DNA from: UBA1370 sp964515115
GTDB lineage: Bacteria > Patescibacteriota > Microgenomatia > UBA1400 > PJMF01
Assembly (NCBI GenBank): GCA_964515115.1
Contig: CAZESB010000010.1
Location: 1-24,185 of the forward strand
Direction: 5' to 3'
DNA length: 24,185 nt
Shown: positions 14,143 through 21,306 of the stretch, piece after piece
Position numbering within the stretch: position 1 is the first letter of the stretch
How the letters are laid out: the number at the start of each line of letters is the position of its first letter
Made by a program: the position numbers and the translations under genes
The notes under the pieces: model-generated
Told to the model about the DNA's origin: nothing
The model's database searches: none
The model's input: the letters and a program-made list of their open reading frames with translations, nothing else

Positions 14143-14940
14143 ATGCTCCTACCTTTAATGTTAGTCCCCATTTTTGCTGCCATCAGTTCGATTTTTATTT
14201 ATCAGCTGAACGGCAAAAAAGAAGTGCTGCGCCTCGACCTGGTCCAGTTTTTTTATGCTTTCATCCTTTCGCCGGTGCTTTTTGTCTGGCTGAAAAGCAT
14301 TATTTACGTGCTGCTTCGGTCTGAGATGAGGATCAGCCTTAATCCTTCGCAACTTTTTTTGGTGGACACGGCTTTTAGCACTATTTTTTTGTATATTTTT
14401 GCTTTTGTAGTGATGCACTCGCTCACCAAGAGCTTCAGTTTGAAGCGCGGCCATGATCCGCTTTACGATGTTTTTCGCCATTCAGAATATTTTCATCTCT
14501 GGATTACTCACTTGGTGATCCATCTGGGCATTTTGCTGGTTTTTAATTTGGTGGCGTTGGTCAATATTTTTGTATCTTTCGAACTGGAAATCACCCGAGC
14601 CGTTTTCCGAGTGATCGCCAGCTCTGGTATTTTAGGTGGCATCCTCCTTTTTACCAGCATGTGGCTTTCCGATCCCAAACAACAAAAAGCCAACTACATG
14701 AGGGTGATTAAGCTGGCTGCGGGTATCTTATTTTTGGGTAATGTGGTAGGCTACTTTATCTTTGACGTCCCCTTTGCTCCTCAATACAGCTTTTACTGGT
14801 GGAACTCGTTTGCTTTAGCGGCCTTTGTTTCCCTTTCTTTGTTTGCTTATAAATCGGAACGGGCTCAAAATTTGTTTGAAAAGATAATTTCGTGGTTTAA
14901 ACACCATAAGTGGGATTTTCGGACGCAACTGTTCGAATAA
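14143..14940 (+). CDS. Polytopic membrane protein of unknown function
   Basis: I do not recognise the family. The 265 residues contain about seven hydrophobic segments: near 1-20, 35-56, 76-98, 118-144, 152-172, 184-206 and 214-235. Short polar loops lie between them, and the C-terminal tail is basic and aromatic (ISWFKHHKWDF). The loop after segment three, KSFSLKRGHDPLYDVFRHSEYFHLW, is rich in His, Arg and Asp. The protein is predicted to be in the cytoplasmic membrane. No transporter signature, CAAX-type motif or redox centre was found. It stands between the UDG and rnj, with its own -10 element; the context gives no clue to function. Confidence 0.75.
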   Translation: MLLPLMLVPIFAAISSIFIYQLNGKKEVLRLDLVQFFYAFILSPVLFVWLKSIIYVLLRSEMRISLNPSQLFLVDTAFSTIFLYIFAFVVMHSLTKSFSLKRGHDPLYDVFRHSEYFHLWITHLVIHLGILLVFNLVALVNIFVSFELEITRAVFRVIASSGILGGILLFTSMWLSDPKQQKANYMRVIKLAAGILFLGNVVGYFIFDVPFAPQYSFYWWNSFALAAFVSLSLFAYKSERAQNLFEKIISWFKHHKWDFRTQLFE

Positions 14941-15024
14941 AAATAAAATTACGTAACTCGACTTGTTTTCCTGGGGGAAATCAAGCTTATTAATTAGACA
15001 GAAAACTAGCAAAAGGAGTAATCA

Positions 15025-16683
15025 ATGTCTCAATTAAAATTAATGTCTCTGGGTGGCATGGGTAAAGTGACCCAAAATATGTACGCCTATGAGTTTGAAA
15101 ATGAAATTCTATTGGTGGACTGTGGCATCGGTTTTCCGGACAACTACATGCCTGGAGTAGATATTTTGATTCCGGATGTTAGTCACTTGCTTCGTCGCCT
15201 GGAAGAAGGGGCCGCGATTGCGGGAATGATTTTGACTCATGGCCACGACGACCACATCGCCGCCACCCCCTATTTGTTGCCTGAACTGCCCGATTTTCCT
15301 ATCTACGCTTCGCTGCTGACGACTGCTTTTGCCAGAATGCGGATGAAGGAGGGTAACGCCAAGCAGATAGTGCACGAAGTGACGGATGGGGAGGAAATTA
15401 AAATTGGCAAAAATTTTAGAGTGGAATTTTTAAATGTCACTCACTCGGTGCCGGACACCAAACACCTGATTATTCGCACGCCGGTAGGCATTATTTACCA
15501 CGGCACGGACTTCAAACTAGACCGTGAGCCGGTTGACGGCCGAGTCACTGACACCAAGCGAATCAGTGCTCTCAAAGATGAAAAAGTACTTTGCATGCTG
15601 GTTGATTGTTTGAGGATTGAGCGAGATGAGCCGACCAAGTCGGAATCGACCACTGGGCCGGCTATTGAAAAAACCATGCGCGAAACCAAAGGCAAGTACA
15701 TTATTACCTTGATGAGCTCGCATATTCACCGGATTCAACAAGTGGTGACCGCGGCGGCCAAACACCACCGGAAAGTGGCTTTTATCGGCCGCAGTGTTGA
15801 GCAAAATGTCAAAAATGCCCTCGAACTCAATATGCTCACCATTCCTAAGGGCATGAAAATCGACAAACGAGAGATCGAAAATTATGCCGATGACGAGCTG
15901 TGCTTGATTGTGGCGGGGGCGCAGGGGCAAGAAGGCTCGACCTTGATTAGGGCGATTTTTGGTGAACACCATGTTTTAAGTGTCAAACCGGACGATAAAG
16001 TGGTTTTTTCCGCCAACGTCATTCCTGGCAATGAGCTGAATTACTATGGTGCCATTGATGAGTTAGCCAAGAACAAAATTGAAGTCATTTATCCTGATTT
16101 GGTGCCTGATTTGCATCAATCCGGCCACGCCAGCGCCGCGGAGCAGCTGGAGCTGATTTCCCTGATACAGCCGAAATTTTTGTACCCGATTGGTGGCCAA
16201 AACCGCCACCGCCGGCTGTTTCAGACAAAAGTGGCCTCGGAATTGGGCTATGCTGAGGAAGCAATTATTGTGCCGATGGATGGTGAGCAGGTTGGTTTTT
16301 CAGCCACTGAGTGGCAAGTGGTAGATGTGATTAGTATCAAACCGACTCTAGTTGATGGCTTGGGCATTGGCGATGTTGGCCCCACCGTTTTGTCAGACCG
16401 CCGGGCTTTGAGCCAGGCAGGGATTGTGGCCATTGTCATTCCTCGAGTAATGGGCGAGTTTGACCTCAGCAACCTGCAAATTGTTTCCAAAGGCTTTGTT
16501 TTTATGAAGGAAGCTGAGGAAGTGGTTAATTTCATCAAGCAGGAAACGGCTAAAATTATCAGCGACCCCAAGCGAAAAGATGATGAAGGGATGAAGCGCC
16601 AGATTGAAAAGCTGCTTTCCAGGCGGCTTTTCAAAATTATTCGCCGCGAGCCGATAATTGTGCCGGTGATAGTGGATTTGTAG
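15025..16683 (+). CDS. rnj: Ribonuclease J
   Basis: This 552-residue metallo-beta-lactamase/beta-CASP ribonuclease has the usual RNase J length. It combines 5'-3' exonuclease and endonuclease activity in mRNA decay and rRNA maturation. The zinc motif HGHDDH spans residues 72-77 in ILTHGHDDHIAATPYL. Further metal or active residues are His in THSVPDT, Asp in IIYHGTDFKLD and the late motif HQSGHASAAE. The beta-CASP part has LMSSHIHRIQQ and FIGRSVEQNV, and the C-terminal domain ends with RRLFKIIRREPIIVPVI. A strong ribosome site AAAGGAG (15012-15018) lies six bases before the ATG. The 84 bases upstream contain no other recognisable signal. Confidence 0.95.
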   Translation: MSQLKLMSLGGMGKVTQNMYAYEFENEILLVDCGIGFPDNYMPGVDILIPDVSHLLRRLEEGAAIAGMILTHGHDDHIAATPYLLPELPDFPIYASLLTTAFARMRMKEGNAKQIVHEVTDGEEIKIGKNFRVEFLNVTHSVPDTKHLIIRTPVGIIYHGTDFKLDREPVDGRVTDTKRISALKDEKVLCMLVDCLRIERDEPTKSESTTGPAIEKTMRETKGKYIITLMSSHIHRIQQVVTAAAKHHRKVAFIGRSVEQNVKNALELNMLTIPKGMKIDKREIENYADDELCLIVAGAQGQEGSTLIRAIFGEHHVLSVKPDDKVVFSANVIPGNELNYYGAIDELAKNKIEVIYPDLVPDLHQSGHASAAEQLELISLIQPKFLYPIGGQNRHRRLFQTKVASELGYAEEAIIVPMDGEQVGFSATEWQVVDVISIKPTLVDGLGIGDVGPTVLSDRRALSQAGIVAIVIPRVMGEFDLSNLQIVSKGFVFMKEAEEVVNFIKQETAKIISDPKRKDDEGMKRQIEKLLSRRLFKIIRREPIIVPVIVDL

Positions 16684-16713
16684 CGGTTTTGTAGCGATTT
16701 TGACGGTTTACAG
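16675..16713 (+). repeat. Short degenerate tandem repeat across the rnj stop codon
   Basis: A unit of 10-11 bases resembling TTTTGTAGCGG recurs about four times with decay (ATTTGTAGCG, GTTTTGTAGCG, ATTTTGACGG, TTTACAGCGG), starting inside the last codons of rnj. The following spacer to ftsK (to 16848) holds a weak TTGCCA (16789-16794) / TATATC (16812-16817) promoter-like pair with a 17-base spacer and nothing else I can support. Confidence 0.4.
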
Positions 16714-16864
16714 CGGTGCTGATCTGGACAAGCTACTTGCTCTGGTTGCTCTTGACAGGACAGTAGGATAAACTGAAGTTGTTGCTCCTTGCCAAGCTGT
16801 CAAAAAGATGATATATCCTATAGTATATGTAAAAAAGATGTAGAGGCCAGGAGTCTTGACTATT

Positions 16865-19066
16865 ATGGGAAGACGGAGAAAACGGAAGCTCAAGCTGGAT
16901 CTCAAACCTGAGACCTTGAATCAAATCGTGGCGGTAATTCTGATCATGATGGGAGTGCTGGTGATTATTTCTTTCACCGGACAGGGCGCGCTCTTGGCTT
17001 GGATTAATGGTTTTTTGCAGCAGCAGCTGGGGGTGGCGCTTTTATTTTTGCCGTTTGTTTTTATTTCCGCCGGCATGATTATGCTTAGAACTAAGTGGGC
17101 TTGGTCGAAGCCAAATATTTTGTTGGGCACTCTGCTAGTGATGTTGGGAATTTTAGGGATGGCGAAGTCGGGGGAAATTGGCGCCAGTACTTTTGTCAAT
17201 TTTGCTAAGTTGCTGTCGACGGCTGGTGCTTATACTTTGTTTATTGCTTTGTTTTTGATTGGCGCTTTGATTATTACTCAACTTTCAGTTTCGGAAGCAC
17301 TGGAAGGCATCGCTGCCTGGAAGCAGTTGCGTAAAAAGTCCGGGCAGGAAGAAGGTGACACGGCTGAGGATGAAATTGTGAAAAAATCGCGAGGTTTCAG
17401 GTTGCCAAAGCTGGGTTTTGGTAGAAGAACAGGAGAAGAACCGTTTAGTATTAATGATGGGGCGGCAGCGGCTGGAGTTTTGGCTGAAGAGGCTAGTGGT
17501 ACCGCGCTTGCCCAGCATCCCCAAGCCGCTGCCGCCCACTCCCCCGATGGAGCCGAAACTGGCAGCGATCTCATGAACGCCTCTTTGCTCACTCCCAACA
17601 CCACTCAAGTAATTTGGGATTATCCACCTTTATCGCTGTTGAGTAGCTCAGAGGGAGGCGAAGCCGACCGTGGCGATGTCAAAACCAACGCCCAAGTCAT
17701 CGAGAACACTTTAGATTCTTTTGGTATCAAAGCTAAAGTCAAAGAGGTTAATTACGGGCCTTCCGTTACTCAGTATGCCTTGGAAATTACCCGCGGGACC
17801 AAACTTTCTAAAATTACCGGTCTGTCCACCGATCTAGCCCTGGCTTTGGCTGCTCCCGGCGGCCAGATCCGTATTGAAGCCCCGATTGCCGGTCGCTCTT
17901 TGGTAGGTATCGAAGTGCCGAACTACTCGGCTCAGTATGTCACCCTCAAGAAAATGCTCAGCTCCAGTCAGTTGAAAAAACATCCTTCCAAATTGGCAGT
18001 AGCCTTGGGAATCAACGTTTCCGGCAAACCGGTCATCATGGACATCGCTGATATGCCACATATGCTCATTGCCGGTGCTACCGGCTCTGGTAAGTCCGTG
18101 GCGATCAATACTTTTATTTGCTCGATGCTGTTTCGTGCCAGCCCCAGCGAAGTCAAGTTTATTCTGGTAGACCCCAAGCGGGTTGAGCTTACCGGCTACA
18201 ACGACATTCCCCATCTCTTGGTGCCGGTGATAGTCGAGCCCAAAAAAGTGGTCTCGGCGCTCAAATGGGCCACTCACGAAATGGAAAAACGCTACAAACA
18301 GCTAGCGGAAGTGGGAGTGAGAAACATCAGTGCCTACAATGAACTGGCCGGTCACGTCGCTATGTATCATATCGTCATTGTCATTGACGAACTGGCGGAT
18401 ATCATGCTCTTTTCTCCATCTGAAGTTGAAGAAAATGTTACTAGAATTGCCCAAATGGCTCGTGCGGTTGGCATTCACCTGGTTCTGGCCACTCAGCGGC
18501 CATCCGTTGATGTTATCACTGGTCTGATCAAAGCCAATATTCCGGGCAGAATTGCTTTTAATGTTTCCTCTATGACCGATTCGCGGGTAGTGCTGGACAG
18601 CCCAGGCGCGGAAAAGCTGCTCGGCCGAGGCGATATGCTTTTCTTGCCTCCGGATCAAGCCAAACCTCAACGTATCCAGGGCACTTTTGTTTCCGATCAG
18701 GAAATTAATAACCTGATTGATTTCATCAAATCTCAAGGTCAAAAACCGGAGTATGAAGAAGACATTACTTCTAAATATAAAGCTTCAACTGTTATTGGCG
18801 GTGGTACTCCAGGTGAAGACGGTGGTGAGGGCCAAGACGATCTTTTTGACGAAGTCGTTAAGTTTGTGGCCAAAGCCAACAAGGGCTCTTCCTCTTCAAT
18901 CCAGCGTCGGTTTTCGGTGGGCTACAACCGGGCTGCCAGAATTCTTGATCAAATGTACGCGGCCGGTTTGGTTGGTCCTCAAGAAGGCAGTAAGCCGCGG
19001 GAAGCCAACACCACTGCCATCATGGAATATCTCAGAAGAAAAGAAATGGCGGGTGAAAACAATTAA
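16865..19066 (+). CDS. ftsK: FtsK/SpoIIIE DNA translocase
   Basis: The protein has 733 residues from the ATG at 16865. AGGAG at 16849-16853 lies 11 bases before it; a TTG at 16856 is only two bases from that site, so I prefer the ATG. The N-terminal part has four membrane segments (about 20-40, 55-75, 85-105, 120-142), then a short linker (about 150-270, much shorter than E. coli FtsK). The motor has DPKRVELTGYNDIPHL, Walker A GATGSGKS (404-411) and Walker B IVIVIDELAD. The C-terminal gamma winged helix (DDLFDEVVKFVAKAN, RRFSVGYNRAARILDQM) reads KOPS-type sequences. It pumps chromosomal DNA through the division septum. Length and layout fit short Gram-positive-type FtsK/SpoIIIE. Confidence 0.95.
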   Translation: MGRRRKRKLKLDLKPETLNQIVAVILIMMGVLVIISFTGQGALLAWINGFLQQQLGVALLFLPFVFISAGMIMLRTKWAWSKPNILLGTLLVMLGILGMAKSGEIGASTFVNFAKLLSTAGAYTLFIALFLIGALIITQLSVSEALEGIAAWKQLRKKSGQEEGDTAEDEIVKKSRGFRLPKLGFGRRTGEEPFSINDGAAAAGVLAEEASGTALAQHPQAAAAHSPDGAETGSDLMNASLLTPNTTQVIWDYPPLSLLSSSEGGEADRGDVKTNAQVIENTLDSFGIKAKVKEVNYGPSVTQYALEITRGTKLSKITGLSTDLALALAAPGGQIRIEAPIAGRSLVGIEVPNYSAQYVTLKKMLSSSQLKKHPSKLAVALGINVSGKPVIMDIADMPHMLIAGATGSGKSVAINTFICSMLFRASPSEVKFILVDPKRVELTGYNDIPHLLVPVIVEPKKVVSALKWATHEMEKRYKQLAEVGVRNISAYNELAGHVAMYHIVIVIDELADIMLFSPSEVEENVTRIAQMARAVGIHLVLATQRPSVDVITGLIKANIPGRIAFNVSSMTDSRVVLDSPGAEKLLGRGDMLFLPPDQAKPQRIQGTFVSDQEINNLIDFIKSQGQKPEYEEDITSKYKASTVIGGGTPGEDGGEGQDDLFDEVVKFVAKANKGSSSSIQRRFSVGYNRAARILDQMYAAGLVGPQEGSKPREANTTAIMEYLRRKEMAGENN

Positions 19067-19075
19067 CGCCACCAA

Positions 19076-19084
19076 TGCTATAAT
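19076..19084 (+). promoter_or_regulatory. Extended -10 promoter of the DUF4349 gene (leaderless type)
   Basis: TGC TATAAT forms a consensus extended -10 seven bases before the ATG at 19092, just past the ftsK stop; there is no Shine-Dalgarno. Confidence 0.5.
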
Positions 19085-19091
19085 CAATCAT

Positions 19092-20003
19092 ATGCAAAAC
19101 AAAAAACTTTTCCTGCTCGTCGGGGCTTTAGCTCTGGCAACTTTTTTGGTAATTTCCTACCTGCAAGTTCCGGGTATAAACTTCCGTGCCTCCAAAGAAA
19201 TGGGTGGCGTTAGTAACATGTTCGCGCCTTACTCAGGTGGAGTGGGTATGGCAGAACCGATGATGCTTGATCGCTCCGTTGATAGTTCTTACATTTATCC
19301 GTACCCGCCACCCTACTACGGCGACGATGCTCTGGATGTAGCGGAGAGAATGTATGTTTATTCTTCTTCCTACGACGTAGTGGTGCGCAATGTGCCTGAG
19401 TATCTCAATCAACTCAGGGATTACATCACCAGCAGTGGTGGGCAGGTGCTTTCCTACAATGTGGGCAAGTTCGACAAAATTCAAAGTGGCTATATTCAGG
19501 CTAAAGTGCCTGCGGACAAGTTTGACGAAGCTCGTAATCGGATAACCAGCAACGTTAAAGATGTGGTCAGGGAAAATGTGGACTCGGCTGATGTGACGGG
19601 TCAAGTGGTAGGTTTTCAAGAGCAGATTGCTAACCTGGAGCAGCAGCTTGACGAAAGACGCGCGCAGTTGGCGGAACTGGAAACCGGTTCATCGGCCTAT
19701 GTGCAAATGCAGAGCCAAATTACTCGTTTGGAGCAACAGCTGGAGCAGGCTCGTCGGGCTTTGGAAAGTCAGGAAGAAAATGTCCAGTACAGCAATATTT
19801 ATGTTTCCGCAGCCGACAGCGAACGCTACTTTGACGGCGGTGCCAGGCCGGATCCAATCACTGAATTCTGGAACGCGCTTGAGTCGCTTGGCGATTCTTT
19901 AATAGGCATCGGTTACCTCTTGATCTGGGTGGTGGTTTACGCCGTTATTTGGTTGCCGCTGGTTTTGATCGTTAGATGGATTTGGCGGCGGTTTAGGCAG
20001 TAA
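19092..20003 (+). CDS. DUF4349-type membrane protein with coiled coil
   Basis: This 303-residue protein begins with a hydrophobic signal or anchor (residues 5-23). A short Tyr/Pro-rich stretch follows (YIYPYPPPYYGDDA), then a DUF4349-like domain from about 97. That domain includes MYVYSSSYDVVVRNVPEYL, then GYIQAKVPADKFDEARNRI. A coiled coil at about 178-235 (LEQQLDERRAQLAEL and LEQQLEQARRALESQ) and a second membrane segment near the end (IGYLLIWVVVYAVIWLPLVLIV) complete it, with a basic tail RWIWRRFRQ. DUF4349 proteins are membrane-bound with an external domain; their function is not established. The frame is open further upstream, but that part overlaps ftsK and the ATG at 19092 is a far better start. 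Confidence 0.85.
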   Translation: MQNKKLFLLVGALALATFLVISYLQVPGINFRASKEMGGVSNMFAPYSGGVGMAEPMMLDRSVDSSYIYPYPPPYYGDDALDVAERMYVYSSSYDVVVRNVPEYLNQLRDYITSSGGQVLSYNVGKFDKIQSGYIQAKVPADKFDEARNRITSNVKDVVRENVDSADVTGQVVGFQEQIANLEQQLDERRAQLAELETGSSAYVQMQSQITRLEQQLEQARRALESQEENVQYSNIYVSAADSERYFDGGARPDPITEFWNALESLGDSLIGIGYLLIWVVVYAVIWLPLVLIVRWIWRRFRQ

Positions 20004-20007
20004 TTAG

Positions 20008-20035
20008 AAAAAAGGCCGTTCAACCGCCTTTTTTT
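20008..20035. terminator. Bidirectional terminator between DUF4349 gene and tmRNA
   Basis: AAAAAAGGC (20008-20016) pairs with GCCTTTTTT (20026-20034) around a nine-base loop, with T-runs on both strands. It can stop the plus-strand transcript and the tmRNA transcript coming from the other side, whose 3' end is two bases away. Confidence 0.75.
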
Positions 20036-20036
20036 G

Positions 20037-20444
20037 TGGAGATGAGGGGTTTTGAGCCCCTGTCCGCAATAGAACAAAAACATCATCTACAGACTTAGTT
20101 TGCCTTTGTTATTGCCAGGGCGGTGAGCAAACCAACCGTTTCCAGGCAATCCTTGTCTTGAGTCTTAAACGGTCCGTAACAAGCGGCGGACAGTTGTCAC
20201 ATTGATTAAGTTGTCACCCGGGAGCCGGCATCAATGAAACCGGACAACCGAATGCCTTTTTACGCTACGAGAGCGTAATTTGGAGCAACTCTTGCACCTA
20301 AACCAGCAACAAAGTTGGTGGTGGTGTCAAGAATGCGTTCTGCAGTTTTATTTGCAGTTGTGTTTTTGACCCTGTTTTGCGTCTCTTGGTCAAAGACGGT
20401 CTGCAGATGTTAATGAGCGTATCACGTCAAAGCAATACATCCCC
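20037..20444 (-). ncRNA. ssrA: tmRNA (SsrA)
   Basis: On the minus strand the 5' end GGGGATG (20444-20438) pairs with CATCTCC (20044-20038), including one G-U, to close the tRNA-like acceptor stem; discriminator A is at 20037 and CCA is not encoded. The T-arm is GGGG, a seven-base loop, then CCCC. The tag frame runs from a likely resume codon GCA (20355-20353) to TAA (20262-20260). It would give 31 residues beginning ANKTAERIL and ending NYALVA. The TTACGCT/AGCGTAA hairpin (helix 5) holds the last tag codons and the stop, as usual. The RNA rescues stalled ribosomes with SmpB, which is not in the window. The exact resume codon is uncertain; the gene itself is not. Confidence 0.95.
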
Positions 20445-20458
20445 AAATAGATGGCTAT

Positions 20459-20486
20459 ATTATAGGATTTTTGGCGGAATTTACAA
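20459..20486 (-). promoter_or_regulatory. tmRNA promoter
   Basis: On the minus strand, TTGTAA (20486-20481), a 16-base spacer and consensus TATAAT (20464-20459) stand 14 bases before the mature 5' end. Transcription would begin a few bases upstream of the mature end, which RNase P would then cut. Confidence 0.65.
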
Positions 20487-20517
20487 GTATCTGAAACCTG
20501 AGCAAAACTTACCCACC

Positions 20518-21165
20518 CTAGCCCCGACTAGCCAGCACTAACGCCGTCACAGTTTTAGCGCCACTGACTTTTAATATTTTGGCGCACTCATTCAAAGTGG
20601 TGCCGGTGGTGCAGACATCATCGATCAGCAAAATATTTTTGCCTTCGATTTGCCGCCGTTCGACATTAAGGGCAAAAGCACTTTGCAGTTTGCTTAATCT
20701 TTCGGAACGCGACTTAGAACGGGCTTGAGACTCAGTGTGAACAGTTCGTTGCAAAGCATTCTGATACCTAATTTTGCTCAGCTCACTGATTGCCCGCGCC
20801 ATAATTTCTGTTTGGTTAAAACCTCGCAGCCGCTGCTTTTTGGGATGCAGTGGCACAGGCACCAGCAAATCAACAGTCGGAAAATTAGCATGAAAATAAA
20901 TGAGCCGCCCGCAAACTCTACCGACCTCAATCACCGACTTGTACTTTAACTCGGCAATGATTTTTTTAATCAACTTATCGTATTCCACCACCGCGATCAC
21001 CTGGTCCAAGTAGCAAGTTTCCAGCGAAATCTTCAGCGGCATCGCTAAAAAATTTATTTGTTCGAAACAATCAAAACAGAGCAAAGTACCGCGCTTATTA
21101 CATCCGCAACAAAATCTTGGAAAAACCAAATTTAAGGCGAAGTGGCTAATTATTTTGCAAAGCAT
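20518..21165 (-). CDS. comF: ComF-family phosphoribosyltransferase-like protein
   Basis: This 215-residue protein is of the ComF/GntX family. The N-terminal zinc-finger-like part has FCCGCNKRGTLLCFDC (two CxxC-type pairs). The middle has VIAVVEYDKLIKKIIAELKY and LLVPVPLHPKKQRLRGFNQ, the typical family core (VPVPxxxxRxxxRGFNQ). The PRTase loop is ILLIDDVCTTGTTLNECAK. ComF takes part in DNA uptake in naturally competent bacteria, probably in the cytoplasm with a helicase and PriA-like factors. Its presence hints that this cell can import DNA, but no other competence gene is visible. There is no clear Shine-Dalgarno; tRNA-Val lies 47 bases upstream on the same strand and may share the transcript. 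Confidence 0.92.
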   Translation of the reverse strand: MLCKIISHFALNLVFPRFCCGCNKRGTLLCFDCFEQINFLAMPLKISLETCYLDQVIAVVEYDKLIKKIIAELKYKSVIEVGRVCGRLIYFHANFPTVDLLVPVPLHPKKQRLRGFNQTEIMARAISELSKIRYQNALQRTVHTESQARSKSRSERLSKLQSAFALNVERRQIEGKNILLIDDVCTTGTTLNECAKILKVSGAKTVTALVLASRG

Positions 21166-21212
21166 GGCGGCAGTAATTTTAAGCCGCGATTTTTTCCTAA
21201 ACTGTAGAAACG

Positions 21213-21286
21213 TGGTCGCACCTGGACTCGAACCAGGGGCCTCACGAATGTGAATCGTGCGCTCTAACCAACTGAGCTATGCGACC
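21213..21286 (-). tRNA. tRNA-Val (anticodon CAC)
   Basis: This is a complete 74-base cloverleaf. The acceptor GGTCGCA/TGCGACC matches perfectly. The D-arm is AGCTCAGTTGGTTAGAGC. The anticodon stem CACGA/TCGTG encloses loop TTCACAT, giving anticodon CAC (codon GTG). The T-arm is CCTGG, TTCGAGT, CCAGG. The discriminator is A; CCA is not encoded, so a CCA-adding enzyme is needed. Confidence 0.96.
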
Positions 21287-21300
21287 TTTTAATTTCCTAT

Positions 21301-21306
21301 ATTATA
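21301..21306 (-). promoter_or_regulatory. -10 element of tRNA-Val overlapping a stop codon
   Basis: Consensus TATAAT on the minus strand includes the TAA stop (21304-21302) of the C39-like gene. It lies 14 bases before the tRNA 5' end. The -35 would fall inside the end of that gene; none is clear. Confidence 0.45.

Noticed and set aside
15517..15972. Open frame antisense to rnj (also 17834-18277 antisense to ftsK)
   Set aside because: No ribosome site, no family features, and both lie fully within strongly conserved genes on the other strand.
16684..16848. Possible small RNA or gene between rnj and ftsK
   Set aside because: No tRNA-like fold, no convincing open frame and only weak promoter-like hexamers.
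18717..19091. Longer N-terminal version of the DUF4349 protein
   Set aside because: That stretch overlaps the ftsK C-terminal domain; the signal sequence begins at 19092, right after an extended -10.
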